This document shows, piece after piece, positions 22,039-31,676 of a DNA stretch of 38,031 nt. This DNA is from Nocardioides sp. GTDB taxonomy: Bacteria; Actinomycetota; Actinomycetes; Propionibacteriales; Nocardioidaceae. Each line of letters begins with the position of its first letter. Within the stretch, counting starts at the first letter, position 1. The DNA is taken from the NCBI GenBank assembly GCA_017354415.1, contig JAFMQY010000014.1:1-38031 (forward strand), given 5' to 3'. A model generated the notes under the pieces. That model did not search any database. It worked only from the letters and a program-made list of their open reading frames with translations, and was not told where the DNA came from. The position numbers and the translations under genes are program-made.

Positions 22039-23310
22039 CTACTCGGTCACCGGCTTGAGTACGTCGAGCCCGCCCATGTAGGGACGGAGTGCCTCGGGCA
22101 CGCGGACCGAGCCGTCCTCCTGCTGGTGGGTCTCGAGCATCGCGATGATGGGCCGGTTGGTCGAGCAGAGCGTGCCGTTGAGGGTGGCGATCGGCCGGAT
22201 CTCGCTGTCGTCGAAGCGACCGCGGGTGTCGAGCCGCCGGGTCTGGAAGTCCGTGCAGTTGGAGGTCGACGTGAGCTCGCGGTAGCGCCCCTGGCTCGCG
22301 ATCCAGGCCTCGCAGTCGAACTTCCGCTGGGCCGAGAGGCCGAGATCACCGGCGGCCACGTCGATCACGCGGTAGCACAGCTCGAGCTTGTCGAGGAACT
22401 CCTTCTCCCACTCCAGCAGCCGCTGGTGCTCGGCGTACGACTCCTCGATCGTCGTGTAGACGAACATCTCCACCTTGTCGAACCAGTGCACCCGGAAGAT
22501 GCCCCGCGTGTCCTTGCCGTGCGACCCGGCCTCCTTGCGGAAGCAGGGGCTGAACGCGACGTAGCGCAGCGGCAGGGTGCGGGCGTCGAGGATCTCGTCG
22601 GAGTGGTACGCCGCCATCGGCACCTCGGAGGTACCGACCAGGTAGAGGTCCTGGCCCTCGATGCGGTAGACGTCGTCGGCGGCCTGGCCGAGGAAGCCGG
22701 TGCCCTCCATCGCCCGCGGCTTGACCAGCGACGGCGCCACCACCTGGGTGAACCCGTGGGCACGGGCCTGGTCCATCGCCATGTTGATCAGCGCGAACTC
22801 CAGCTGGGCGCCGACGCCGGTCAGGAAGTAGAACCGCGACCCGGACACCTTGGCCCCGCGCTCCAGGTCGATGGCCCCCAGCATCCGGCCGAGCTCGACG
22901 TGGTCGCGCGGCTCGAAGTCGAAGACCGGCGGCGTACCGATGGTCTCGAGGACGACGAAGTCCTCCTCGCCGCCGGCGGGCGACTCGTCCGCGGCCAGGT
23001 TCGGAATGTCCATGAGCGCCGCGCGCCAGGTCTCCTCGGCCTCGGTCTGGGCGGCCTCGGCGGCCTTCACCTCGATGGCGAGCTCCCTGGTCCGTGCCAG
23101 CAGCTCGGCCTTCTCGTCGCCCTGCGCGCCCGGGATCTTCTTGCCCAGCTGCTTCTGCTCGGCGCGCTTGGCCTCGAAGGTGGCGATGGCACTGCGGCGG
23201 GCGGAGTCGGCCGCCAGCGCACGGTCGACGATGTCCCCCGACAGGCCGCGCTTGGCCTGGGCGGCCCGGACGCGTTCGGGGTCGTCTCGCAGCACCTTCG
23301 GATCTATCAC
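22039..23310 (-). CDS. serS: Seryl-tRNA synthetase
   Basis: A 423-aa class II synthetase from GTG 23310. The N-terminal helical hairpin that grips the tRNA variable arm is present ([40 protein letters not shown]). Motif 2 is [20 protein letters not shown] and motif 3 is [18 protein letters not shown]. It charges tRNA-Ser, two genes of which are in this window. It leads a minus-strand cluster with the two HAD phosphatases. I see no T-box in the 113 bases before the divergent SDR gene. Confidence 0.97.
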   Translation of the reverse strand: MIDPKVLRDDPERVRAAQAKRGLSGDIVDRALAADSARRSAIATFEAKRAEQKQLGKKIPGAQGDEKAELLARTRELAIEVKAAEAAQTEAEETWRAALMDIPNLAADESPAGGEEDFVVLETIGTPPVFDFEPRDHVELGRMLGAIDLERGAKVSGSRFYFLTGVGAQLEFALINMAMDQARAHGFTQVVAPSLVKPRAMEGTGFLGQAADDVYRIEGQDLYLVGTSEVPMAAYHSDEILDARTLPLRYVAFSPCFRKEAGSHGKDTRGIFRVHWFDKVEMFVYTTIEESYAEHQRLLEWEKEFLDKLELCYRVIDVAAGDLGLSAQRKFDCEAWIASQGRYRELTSTSNCTDFQTRRLDTRGRFDDSEIRPIATLNGTLCSTNRPIIAMLETHQQEDGSVRVPEALRPYMGGLDVLKPVTE

Positions 23311-23423
23311 GCTGCAAGGCTATCCGCGACCACCCGGCCGGGGCACAGGGATGGTCAGGTGGGCCGAGCGGTCCTACGCTGACCGGCACTGGCATTCCGT
23401 TCCGAGGGGGAGGAGTGGTCGCC

Positions 23424-24176
23424 ATGACCCAGCCGGCGAGTCTCGAGGGAAGGGTCGCCTTGGTCACGGGGGCGTCCGAGGGGCTCGGGAGGGCCTTCGC
23501 CCGGGCCCTGCACGAAGCCGGGGCGCGGCTCGTCGTCACGGCGCGACGCGCCTCGTTGCTGGAGGAGCTCGCCGCCGAGCTCCCCGACACCGTGGTCGTC
23601 CCCGGCGACCTCACCGACGACGCTCATCTCCAACGCCTCGTGGCGACCGCCCAGGACACCTGCGGGCGGCTGGATGTGCTGGTCAACAATGCGGGCGCGG
23701 CGTGGTCAGGGCCAGCCGAGTCAGAACCTCCCGAGGAGGTCGACCGTGCCCTCCGCATCAACCTGATGGCGCCGTACCGCCTCTCCCAGCTGGCCGGCGC
23801 CGCCATGATCGAGCAGCGCGGGGGATCGATCATCAACGTGTCGTCGATCTCGGCGCTGCGCAGCTTCGACCGCTTCGCTCTGGCCGGGTACGCCGCCAGC
23901 AAGGCCGGGGTGCACGGTTTGACCCGTGAGCTCGCCGCGCAGTGGGGCCGTCACGGAGTGCGGGTGAACGCGCTGGCTCCCGGGTGGTTCCCGGGCGGCA
24001 CCAACGGCTACCTACGCGACGCCGACCTGCGGAGCTGGGTCGGATCCCACACCGCACTCGGCCGCCCGGGGCGGCCCGAGGAGCTCGGCGAGGCGTTGGT
24101 GTTCCTGGCCTCCGACGCGAGCAGCTACATCACCGGACAGGTGCTGGCCGTGGACGGCGGCTGGACGACGTACTGA
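23424..24176 (+). CDS. Short-chain dehydrogenase/reductase
   Basis: A 250-aa classical SDR. TGASEGLG is the cofactor loop, DVLVNNAGAAWSG the conserved NNAG, NVSSISAL the catalytic Ser, and YAASK the Tyr/Lys pair; ITGQVLAVDGGW is the usual C-terminus. Arg residues after the second strand (VTARRASLL) favour NADP(H). ATG 23424 is preferred over GTG 23415 because GGGGGAGGAG lies at a better distance. The substrate is unknown; the sequence resembles gluconate or acyl-carrier oxidoreductases of this family. Confidence 0.93.
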   Translation: MTQPASLEGRVALVTGASEGLGRAFARALHEAGARLVVTARRASLLEELAAELPDTVVVPGDLTDDAHLQRLVATAQDTCGRLDVLVNNAGAAWSGPAESEPPEEVDRALRINLMAPYRLSQLAGAAMIEQRGGSIINVSSISALRSFDRFALAGYAASKAGVHGLTRELAAQWGRHGVRVNALAPGWFPGGTNGYLRDADLRSWVGSHTALGRPGRPEELGEALVFLASDASSYITGQVLAVDGGWTTY

Positions 24177-24244
24177 CGATCTGAAGCGGGCTCGGGCGCT
24201 CAGCCGATGCGGCACGTGGCGATCGTCCCGGCATACTGACGCGC

Positions 24245-25819
24245 GTGCTCGACCGCCCCCGCATCCTCCCCCTCGCGTGGGCCGGGGTATGCGCCGTGCT
24301 CTTCGGGCTGGTCGCCTGGGAGGTGCACCTCGACCCCTCGCCGGTGGTCAGCTTCGACGACCTCGGTCGTACGGCGGAGCACTGGGCGGCCGGGTCGGGC
24401 GCCTTGGTCACGGGGCTGCGCTGGATCGAGGTGACCTTCGCGACCCTCGGGATGGCGATCATCACCGCCTTCCTCGCCGTGTCGCTGTGGCTGCGCAACC
24501 ATCGCCGCGCTGCGATCTACACGGTCCTGGTCATCGTCACGACCTCGGTCCTCCACGTCGGGATCCGGGCACTCTTCGGCCGGATGCGACCGCCCTGGCA
24601 GAACCCGTCGGCGTTGCTCACCTCCCAGGCGTTCCCCTCGGGACACGCATCGAGCACCGCAGCTCTCGCCGGCGTCCTCATCGTGCTGGCCTCGATGCTG
24701 ATCCGCCGCGCCAGCCTGCGCCGAGCCGCGTACGCCGGTGCGGTGCTGCTCGCCGTACTCGTGGGCTTCGACCGCGTGCTCCTCGGCCGGCACTACCCGA
24801 CCGACGTGATCGGCGGCTGGCTCCTCGGTGCCTTCGTCGTCCTGCTCTGGCTGGGGTTGTACAGCCCGCTGCCCCGCAGCCACGCGGAGTTCGCCCAGCC
24901 GCTGGCGGTGTCGGTTCCCTCCGACCGGCGGTTGGCGGTGATCCTGAACCCGGCCAAGCTCGAGGACGTCGGCCAGTTCCGGTCGATCGTGTCGACCATG
25001 GCGCAGGACGCCGGATGGTCCGAGCCGGAGTGGCACTACACGACCGTGGAGGACCCGGGCACCGGGATGGCCGAGGCGGCTTCGATCGCGGGCGCGGACC
25101 TCGTGCTCGTCTGCGGCGGCGACGGCACGGTGCGCGAAGTGTGCGCCGAGCTGGCCGGCACGGGCATCCCGGTCGGGATCATCCCTGCCGGGACGGGGAA
25201 CCTGCTGGCCCGCAACCTCGACATCCCGCTCTACCTGCGCTCGGCCGTCGACGTCGCCCTGACCGGCCAGGACCGGGCGATCGACCTCGTCGAGGTGAGC
25301 GGGGACGACATGGAGGACACCCACTTCATGGTGATGGCGGGGATGGGCCTCGACGCGGCGATGATCGAGGGCGTCAACGAGCAGATCAAGGCCAAGGTCG
25401 GCTGGTTCGCCTACGTCCTCTCCGCGCTCAAGGCCCTGATGTCGCCGGTGGTGAGGATGGAGGTCTCGGTCGACGACGGCGAGTTCACCACGCATCGGGC
25501 CCGCACGGTGGTCGTCGGCAACGTCGGCTTCCTGCAGGCCGGGATGCCGCTGCTGCCGGACGCGACCATCGACGACGGTCTGGTCGACGTCGTGCTCCTC
25601 TACCCCAAGCGGTTCCTGTCGTGGCTACCGCTGGCGTTCCGGGTGCTCGCGCGACGCCCACGCACCGACGAGATGATCGCCCGGATGCGCGGCCGTTCGG
25701 TCGTGGTCCGCGCCGCGAGCCCCACACCCCGGCAGCTCGACGGCGACCCCCTCGGCGCGGGTAAGGAGCTCCGGATGACGTGCCTGCACGGCCGGGTCCT
25801 CGTGCGGGTCCCTCGTTAG
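24245..25819 (+). CDS. PAP2 phosphatase - diacylglycerol kinase fusion
   Basis: A 524-aa fusion. Residues about 1-215 form a membrane PAP2 domain with LFGRMRPPW, FPSGHAS and DRVLLGRHYPTD, the three PAP2 phosphatase motifs, among six helices. Residues about 235-520 form a soluble lipid kinase domain with VCGGDGTVREV and PAGTGNLLARN (ATP binding) and the C-terminal QLDGDP. Known: PAP2 removes phosphate from lipid phosphates and DAGK adds it to diacylglycerol or similar lipids, so the fusion couples opposite steps or recycles undecaprenyl/phosphatidyl intermediates. Start GTG 24245, no clear ribosome binding site. Confidence 0.93.
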   Translation: MLDRPRILPLAWAGVCAVLFGLVAWEVHLDPSPVVSFDDLGRTAEHWAAGSGALVTGLRWIEVTFATLGMAIITAFLAVSLWLRNHRRAAIYTVLVIVTTSVLHVGIRALFGRMRPPWQNPSALLTSQAFPSGHASSTAALAGVLIVLASMLIRRASLRRAAYAGAVLLAVLVGFDRVLLGRHYPTDVIGGWLLGAFVVLLWLGLYSPLPRSHAEFAQPLAVSVPSDRRLAVILNPAKLEDVGQFRSIVSTMAQDAGWSEPEWHYTTVEDPGTGMAEAASIAGADLVLVCGGDGTVREVCAELAGTGIPVGIIPAGTGNLLARNLDIPLYLRSAVDVALTGQDRAIDLVEVSGDDMEDTHFMVMAGMGLDAAMIEGVNEQIKAKVGWFAYVLSALKALMSPVVRMEVSVDDGEFTTHRARTVVVGNVGFLQAGMPLLPDATIDDGLVDVVLLYPKRFLSWLPLAFRVLARRPRTDEMIARMRGRSVVVRAASPTPRQLDGDPLGAGKELRMTCLHGRVLVRVPR

Positions 25820-25918
25820 CCGGCGCACCTTCCGTAGGTGCCCCAGAAGGCCGCGAGCAGCCTCGGTACGCCGTCAAGTGTGGTCGCGGCAGACCCGGCG
25901 GACCAGGGTGCGAGCGGG

Positions 25919-26317
25919 TCACGGTCGCGCGCGCGCGATCGCCTCCTCTTCCTCGGGGGAGAGCTGCTGCTCGCAGGTCCACTCCGTCACGCTCTTCGCA
26001 TAGCTGCGGGCATCGGACCGGCCGTGGATCGAGGTCAACACGACGCCGTTGCCCCCGTCGTCGAGGAGCGCAAGAGACCACGAGAGGTGCCCGCCCATGT
26101 CACCGAACGCGTCGTACCGGACGACCGCGAGGTGACGCAGTGCGTCCCCGGCCTCGGATCGCAGCGCGGCGACCTCCTGACGCAGTCCGAGGACGTCCTC
26201 GGGCAGCGCGTCGGTGGCGGACCTACGGCGTGCCGCGGCCTGGCGGCGGAGCGCGACGACCGCGAGTACCCCGGCGGCGAGCGCCACCACCAGCGCCACG
26301 ACGTCGAGGATCCACAC
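25919..26317 (-). CDS. DUF4446-like membrane-anchored protein
   Basis: A 132-aa protein if GTG 26317 is the start (VWILDVVALVVALAAGVLAV as a single N-terminal membrane helix); a longer frame to 26380 would overlap pheA. The soluble part, LRQEVAALRSEAGDALRHLA and VVRYDAFGDMGGHLSWSLAL, LLDDGGNGVVLTSIHGR, SYAKSV, matches the DUF4446 family. Function unknown. It is divergent from pheA with about 50 bases between the starts. Confidence 0.85.
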   Translation of the reverse strand: MWILDVVALVVALAAGVLAVVALRRQAAARRRSATDALPEDVLGLRQEVAALRSEAGDALRHLAVVRYDAFGDMGGHLSWSLALLDDGGNGVVLTSIHGRSDARSYAKSVTEWTCEQQLSPEEEEAIARARP

Positions 26318-26366
26318 GCTGGTCGAGCGTAATGGCGGCACCCCGCGACATGTGACACTGACGCGC

Positions 26367-27224
26367 GTGAGCACGCGCATCGAGGACGGGTCGCATCGGA
26401 TCGTCTACCAGGGCGAGCCCGGCTCCAACTCGCACCTCGCCTGCCAGGAGCGCTTCCCCGCGGCCGAGGCGATCGCCTGCCCGAGCTTCGAGGACTGCTT
26501 CGCCGCGGTCGAGACCGGCGAGGCCGACCTGGCGATGATCCCCATCGACAACTCGATCGCCGGCCGGGTCGCCGACATCCACCACTTCCTGCCCACCTCG
26601 GGTCTGCACATCGTCGCCGAGCACTTCCTACGGATCCGGTTCGCCCTGCTCGGCGTCCCCGGTGCGACCCTCGACGGCGTCAAGACCGTACACAGCCACG
26701 TGCACGCCCTCGGCCAGTGCCGGCGGGTGATCCGCGAGCACGGGTTCGTGCCCGTGATCTCCGGAGACACCGCCGGCGCCGCGCGCGAGGTCAAGGAGGC
26801 GGGCGACCCGACGCAGGCCGCGATCTCACCGCCACTGGCCGCGGAGATCTACGGCCTCGAGGTGCTCCTCGACGAGATCGAGGACGAGGACCACAACACG
26901 ACGCGGTTCGTGGTCCTCTCCCGCGACCTCGAGACCCCCGATCCCGGCAACGGGCCGGTCGTGACCAGCTTCGTGTTCAACGTCCGCAACCTCCCCGCCG
27001 CCCTCTACAAGGCGCTCGGCGGCTTCGCCACGAACGGCGTGAACATGACCAAGCTCGAGAGCTACATGGTCGGCGGGGAGTTCACCGCCACCCAGTTCCT
27101 CGCCGAGGTGGACGGCCACCCCGACGACCTGCCGGTCAAGCGGGCCCTCGAGGAGCTGGAGTTCTTCACCACCGAGGTGAAGGTGCTGGGCGTCTACCCC
27201 GCCGACCCGTTCCGCGAGACCTAG
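26367..27224 (+). CDS. pheA: Prephenate dehydratase
   Basis: A 285-aa enzyme converting prephenate to phenylpyruvate for phenylalanine synthesis. The catalytic domain (GEPGSNSHLACQERFP, IPIDNSIAGRV, HSHVHALGQCR) ends with HNTTRFVVLS, the conserved Thr-Arg-Phe motif. The ACT domain (ALYKALGGFATNGVNMTKLE, SYMVGGEFTATQFLAEVDGH) normally binds Phe as feedback inhibitor; the usual ESRP after NMTKL is ESYM here, as in the PheA type I associate with proteobacteria. GTG 26367 is preferred; GTG 26352 is possible. Its stop overlaps the convergent VOC gene by four bases. Confidence 0.93.
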   Translation: MSTRIEDGSHRIVYQGEPGSNSHLACQERFPAAEAIACPSFEDCFAAVETGEADLAMIPIDNSIAGRVADIHHFLPTSGLHIVAEHFLRIRFALLGVPGATLDGVKTVHSHVHALGQCRRVIREHGFVPVISGDTAGAAREVKEAGDPTQAAISPPLAAEIYGLEVLLDEIEDEDHNTTRFVVLSRDLETPDPGNGPVVTSFVFNVRNLPAALYKALGGFATNGVNMTKLESYMVGGEFTATQFLAEVDGHPDDLPVKRALEELEFFTTEVKVLGVYPADPFRET

Positions 27225-28003
27225 GCCTGCTCCGCGGCCGCCATCACCCAGAACGACGCGCCCTGCGGGTCGGCGGCCATGGCCATCCGGCCCACCCCGG
27301 GTACGTCGAACGCCGGGGCGACGGTCTTGCCGCCGAGCTCCTCGACCTTGGCCAGGCTGGCATCCACGTCCTCGACGTTGAAGTAGATGTTCCAGTGCGG
27401 AGGCACGCCCTCCATCGGCGGGTTCATCGCCCCACCGATCTGGCGGCCCTCGGCGTTGGTCAGCACCGTGTAGGTGCCGGCCTCGCCCATGTCCATCTCC
27501 TCGCTGCCCATGCCGAGCACGGCGCCGTAGAACGCCACCGCCCCCGGTATGTCAGCCGTCACGACCTCGTTCCAGGTCGGGGTGCCCGGCTGGTTGGCGC
27601 GCTGGGTGCCGATCGTCGTCCCCGCCTGCCACAGGCCGACGCGGGCCCCGGTCGGGTCCTGGATCGCCGCCATCCGGCCGTTCTCGTTGACGTCGAGCGG
27701 GCCGGCCTCGACCTTCCCGCCGGCGGGCTCGACCTTGGCGCTCGCGGCGTCGACGTCGTCCACGGCCAGGTAGACGCCCCAGTAGGCGGGGTGTCCCTCC
27801 ATGCCGGGCTGCTGGCCGCTGACGCCACCGATCTCGCCGCCGTCCAGGGTGGCGATGAAGTAGTGGCCCATGTCGCCCATGTCGTTGTCGTCGTACCCCC
27901 AGCCGAACAGGCCGGTATAGAACTCCTGCGCACCCTTCTGATCGGGCGTGACCAGCTCCACCCAGCTCGGTGTGCCTTGGTCGTAGTGGTCGAACGTCGC
28001 CAT
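27221..28003 (-). CDS. Two-domain VOC (glyoxalase-like) protein
   Basis: A 260-aa protein made of two VOC domains, each starting with a TPSWVELVT / TPTWNEVVT strand and ending in ATLDPxGAxxG-like text (AAIQDPTGARVGLW; AMAADPQGASFWVM). GGGAG precedes ATG 28003. Known: tandem VOC proteins bind metals and small molecules, acting in detoxification, antibiotic resistance or hydroxyacid transformation. Met and Asp-rich segments (DDNDMGDMGHY, EEMDMGEAG) recur at the same place in both repeats. Confidence 0.9.
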   Translation of the reverse strand: MATFDHYDQGTPSWVELVTPDQKGAQEFYTGLFGWGYDDNDMGDMGHYFIATLDGGEIGGVSGQQPGMEGHPAYWGVYLAVDDVDAASAKVEPAGGKVEAGPLDVNENGRMAAIQDPTGARVGLWQAGTTIGTQRANQPGTPTWNEVVTADIPGAVAFYGAVLGMGSEEMDMGEAGTYTVLTNAEGRQIGGAMNPPMEGVPPHWNIYFNVEDVDASLAKVEELGGKTVAPAFDVPGVGRMAMAADPQGASFWVMAAAEQA

Positions 28004-28121
28004 TGCTCTGCTCCCTCGTGGGTTGTGGATCGACCCCGGCTACCGACTCAACACCCGGCCACCGACACAGGCAACCTCCCAGCGTGAACGTCCGGGAAAC
28101 ACCACCGGATAGGTTCGACGC

Positions 28122-28727
28122 GTGGATCTCGCCGTCATCGCGGTCACCTTCGCCGCGATCTTCGTGGTGGAGCTCCCGGACAAGACCTTCATCGCCACGC
28201 TCGTGCTGGCGACCCGGTACCGACCCTGGGCGGTCTGGACCGGAGTCGGCCTCGCGTTCTTCGTGCAGACCCTGATCGCGTGCACGGTCGGGCATGTCGT
28301 GACTCTCCTCCCACGCGAGGTCGTGGAGATCCTGGCTGCCGCGATCTTCCTGGGGGGCGCGGTCCTGCTGCTGCGCGAGGCGCCCGGCGCCGACGCCGAG
28401 GAGGCGCAGACCGAGGAGGAGTACGCCGCGAAGGCGACCTCCCCGAAGACCGGGTGGGCTGCCGTCGCCGCCAGCTTCCTGGTCCTCTTCGCGGCCGAGT
28501 GGGGCGACCTGTCGCAGCTGCTCACCATCAGCCTGGTGGGCCGCTACCACGACACGGTCTCGGTGTTCGTCGGTGCCTGGGCGGCGCTGCTCGTGGTCTC
28601 CGGCCTGGCCGTGGTCGCCGGCCGGTTCCTGCTGCGGTACATGCGGCTCTCGACGATCCACTACGTCGGCGCCGGCGTCTGTCTCCTGCTTGCCGGGGTG
28701 ACCGTGTACCAGATCCTCGCCGGGTGA
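28122..28727 (+). CDS. GDT1/TMEM165-family cation transporter
   Basis: A 201-aa membrane protein from GTG 28122 with six predicted helices. The two family motifs are both present, VVELPDKTF near residue 17 and AAEWGDLSQ near residue 125 (the usual E-x-G-D-K/R-[TS]; Leu replaces Arg in the second). A charged loop (DAEEAQTEEEYAAKATSP) separates the halves. Known: these proteins exchange Mn2+ or Ca2+ for protons. Substrate preference is not readable. Confidence 0.93.
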   Translation: MDLAVIAVTFAAIFVVELPDKTFIATLVLATRYRPWAVWTGVGLAFFVQTLIACTVGHVVTLLPREVVEILAAAIFLGGAVLLLREAPGADAEEAQTEEEYAAKATSPKTGWAAVAASFLVLFAAEWGDLSQLLTISLVGRYHDTVSVFVGAWAALLVVSGLAVVAGRFLLRYMRLSTIHYVGAGVCLLLAGVTVYQILAG

Positions 28728-28760
28728 GGGGTACCTCGCGGCCGCACTAGAGTGCGCCAC

Positions 28761-30005
28761 ATGGCGACGTACCCGGTCCCGGAGGGCCGCCCGCACGGTG
28801 CCGACTCGGAGGTCGGCATCCTGCGCACCGTGATGCTGCACCGCCCCGGCCCCGAGCTGAAGCGGCTCACCCCGCGCAACAACGACCGGCTGTTGTTCGA
28901 CGGCATTCCGTGGGTGGCGCGGGCACAGGAGGAGCACGACGCGTTCGCCGCCGCGCTGCGCGAGCGGGACGTCGAGGTGTTATACCTGATGGACCTGCTC
29001 ATCGAGACCCTCGCCGACCCCGAGGCCCGCGACCGGGCCATCGAGACCGCCCTCGGCAGCCTCCACCTCGGCGAGACCATGCGCCGCTGGCTCCGGCCGA
29101 TGCTGCACGAGTCCTCACCGGAGGAGCTGGCCACCCACCTGACCGCGGGCGTCCGCAACGACGAGGTCCGCGGCGGTTTCGGGCTGGTCACCTCGCTGCT
29201 CCCCCGGCACGGCTTCCTGATCGACCCCCTGCCCAACCTGCTGTTCACCCGCGACTCCTCCGTCTGGGTGCGCGACCGGGTCACGATCACCTCCCTCGCG
29301 ATGCCGGCCCGTTCGCGGGAGACCCAGCTGACCGAGCTGATCTACACCTCGCACCCCCGCTTCGCCGGCACACCGCGCCTCCACGGCTGGCGCAACGAGC
29401 ACGTCGAGGGCGGCGACGTGCTCCTGCTCGCTCCCGGCGTTCTGGCAATCGGCGTCGGGGAGCGGACCACACCGGCCGGTGCCGAGCAGCTGGCACGCTC
29501 GGTCTTCCAGGCCGGTCTGGCGCGCACGGTGCTGGCGGTCCCGATCACCCAGGAGCGCGCCACCATGCACCTCGACACCGTGTGCACGATGGTCGACGTC
29601 GACAAGGTCGTGATGTACCCCAACGTCGCCGACACCCTCACGGCGTACGCCGTGACCCGGCTGCCCGAATCCGGCTCGGCCGACGGCAGCGAGCTCGAGC
29701 TGCACGTGGCCGACGCCGAGCACTTCCTGGTGGCGGCGGCCAAGGCGATGGAGATCGACACGCTCCACCAGATCGACACCGGCCTCGACCCCGTCACGGC
29801 CGAACGCGAGCAGTGGGACGACGGGAACAACACCCTCGCACTCGCGCCCCGGGTGGCGGTCGCCTACGAGCGCAACGACGAGACCAATGCTCGCCTCGAG
29901 GAGGCCGGGATCGAGGTGGTCCGGATCGCCGGGTCCGAGCTGGGCTCCGGCCGAGGCGGGCCCCGCTGCATGAGCTGCCCGGTGTCGCGCGAGCCGATGG
30001 GCTGA
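28761..30005 (+). CDS. arcA: Arginine deiminase
   Basis: A 414-aa enzyme hydrolysing arginine to citrulline and ammonia. The catalytic signatures are [24 protein letters not shown] (His/Asp) and the C-terminal MSCP, whose Cys406 is the nucleophile. An upstream in-frame ATG at 28752 would add MRH; 28761 is kept because MATYPV fits the family. No arcB, arcC or antiporter is nearby, so this is a lone deiminase, perhaps for arginine catabolism or acid tolerance rather than the full ATP-yielding pathway. Confidence 0.95.
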   Translation: MATYPVPEGRPHGADSEVGILRTVMLHRPGPELKRLTPRNNDRLLFDGIPWVARAQEEHDAFAAALRERDVEVLYLMDLLIETLADPEARDRAIETALGSLHLGETMRRWLRPMLHESSPEELATHLTAGVRNDEVRGGFGLVTSLLPRHGFLIDPLPNLLFTRDSSVWVRDRVTITSLAMPARSRETQLTELIYTSHPRFAGTPRLHGWRNEHVEGGDVLLLAPGVLAIGVGERTTPAGAEQLARSVFQAGLARTVLAVPITQERATMHLDTVCTMVDVDKVVMYPNVADTLTAYAVTRLPESGSADGSELELHVADAEHFLVAAAKAMEIDTLHQIDTGLDPVTAEREQWDDGNNTLALAPRVAVAYERNDETNARLEEAGIEVVRIAGSELGSGRGGPRCMSCPVSREPMG

Positions 30006-30549
30006 GGCCGGGCGACTGCATCGGGCGCCCACGGGCGTGAGGGCTGTTCGGGACCTTGGAGATCCGCGGTCCGTGGTCTCGACGGGCTCGACCGACAGCG
30101 CTCGACCGACAGCGCTCGACGGACAGGGAGACCCCGGAGCCGTGGGTCCCGACGGACTCGACCGAGGGCCACCCGGGGACGAATGCTGGCGGAGGGCCGG
30201 GCAATGGGAGGGCCCGGTCGATGTCGACGGGGGAGGCAACAACGACCGGGCCGTCGGCGACGTTAGCGAACGTTTGCAGTCCGGTTCAACCTTCTTCGGC
30301 GAGAAATTTCCGCAGTTTGGCATCGTCGCAGGTCAGCGGCTCGGGATTCGCCAGATCAGCCGGAAATTCACCCGGATTCCGGACGTCAGTGGAGCGTGAC
30401 CTGTCGGGTCGCGCGGTCCGATGCCGGCGTCGCCGGTCGCCCGGTCGCGGGCCTTGGTCCGGACTTCTTGCCCATGCCGCGAGGGTATCGAGCCCCCCGC
30501 GCGAGCGTGCGAGGTCGCGACGAGGGCGAGAGATCGAGAAGCCCTGGGC
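30006..30549. repeat. Gene-poor region with 14-bp tandem units (30086-30127)
   Basis: No supported gene in these 544 bases. Three 14-bp units of GCTCGACCGACAGC (the last with two changes) lie at 30086-30127, preceded by GGTCTCGACGG; a degraded copy, GACGGACTCGACCGAGG, is at 30150-30166. A patch at 30260-30380 is unusually AT-rich (GAGAAATTTCCGCAGTTTGG) and contains the spaced inverted pair AATTTCCG (30305-30312) and CGGAAATT (30361-30368), perhaps a promoter or relic. Confidence 0.55.
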
Positions 30550-31410
30550 TCAGCCCGAGCCCGCGAGGGGTGAGCGACGCGTCTCGAGATCGCGTCGCAC
30601 TCGCTCGGTCATCGCGCCGGGACTGGCGTCCAGCCAAGCGAGCACGTCCCGTGGCCGGTCGGTGATGACGGCCCGTGCGTCGAGGAACCGGCACAGGTCG
30701 AGCTCCTCGTCGGTGTTCACCGTCCACACGTGGAGGTCGCGGCCCGTGCGGAGCAGCTTCTGGGCGAACTTCGGGTGCTTGGTCAGCTGCTGGATCCCTG
30801 GTCCGAGGATCCACCTGTCCCCGAGCACCGGCTTCAACCTCGGCCAGTGCCGGGCCTTCTCCACCAGCATCACCAGCCGCAGCCGGGGTGCCAGCCGTTG
30901 CATCCGCTGCAACGCGACGTAGGAGAAGGACATGACCCGCACGGGGCTGTTCGGACCGGTCCAGCCGAACTCGGCCAGCGCCTCCGCCACCCGGCGCTCC
31001 ACCAGCCCGCCGTAGCGAGTGGGGTGCTTGGTCTCGATCGCGAGCTCGATCGGCCGGTCGGCGTCGGCGACGAACTGCATCAGCCGGCGCAGGGTGAGCA
31101 CCTTGTCGAGGTCGGGGTCGCGCTCGACCGCTTCGTCGTCCATGTCGGCCCATGGGTTCTTCCACGAGGCGAACTCGAGCTGGTCGAGGTCCGCGAGGTC
31201 CATGGTCGAGACCAGGCCGTTCGAGGACGACGTACGGCGCAGGTCGCGGTCATGGACACACACGAGGTGGCCGTCGGCGGTGAGCCGTACGTCGCACTCC
31301 AGCGCCTCGGCGCCGTCGCGGATCGCCTCGACGTAGGCCCCCAGGGTGTGCTCGGCATTGTCGAAGCTCGCGCCGCGGTGTGCGACGACCTGCGGCCTCA
31401 TGCCTGTCAT
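30550..31410 (-). CDS. Glycerophosphodiester phosphodiesterase
   Basis: A 286-aa GDPD-family enzyme that splits glycerophosphodiesters into glycerol-3-phosphate and an alcohol. VVAHRGASFDNAEHTLGAY holds the His-Arg and the catalytic residues, ALECDVRLTADGHLVCVHD gives the Glu/Asp metal ligands and second His, and ELAIETKHP the next Glu/Lys. ATG 31410 or the internal ATG 31401 (MRPQVVAHRGA) are both possible. No signal peptide, so it acts in the cytoplasm. Confidence 0.92.
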   Translation of the reverse strand: MTGMRPQVVAHRGASFDNAEHTLGAYVEAIRDGAEALECDVRLTADGHLVCVHDRDLRRTSSSNGLVSTMDLADLDQLEFASWKNPWADMDDEAVERDPDLDKVLTLRRLMQFVADADRPIELAIETKHPTRYGGLVERRVAEALAEFGWTGPNSPVRVMSFSYVALQRMQRLAPRLRLVMLVEKARHWPRLKPVLGDRWILGPGIQQLTKHPKFAQKLLRTGRDLHVWTVNTDEELDLCRFLDARAVITDRPRDVLAWLDASPGAMTERVRRDLETRRSPLAGSG

Positions 31411-31676
31411 TCTGACTCGCGCGAGGAGGGGAACCAGTGTCCTCGCGGCGTGCCGGAGCGGAGTTCACCGACACTTCCTCGGGATGTTGCCGTGGGGCTA
31501 CGCTGGCCACCTGAAAGATCGGTCAGAGGCAGCCGGCCGCCTGCACCCGGTTCTCCGGGACGGTGAATGCCCCGTAACCCCACCTGTCCGTGATGCGCCT
31601 CATCGGGCGGACCCGCCAGGCAACGCAGGCCCCTGATCCCGCGACACGCGGAGGTCCGCCGGAGAGAAGCAGCGTC

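Noticed and set aside
18121..23382. Long frames opposite the quinone oxidoreductase and serS/HAD genes
   Set aside because: Shadows caused by high third-position GC; no motif, start site or ribosome binding site.
23311..23423. T-box or other leader before serS
   Set aside because: The region is 113 bases, shared with a divergent gene, and I see no T-box sequence or terminator-antiterminator pair.
30386..30475. 29-aa minus-strand frame starting MGKKSGPRPATG
   Set aside because: Basic and tidy, but there is no ribosome binding site and no signal or domain; too weak to call.
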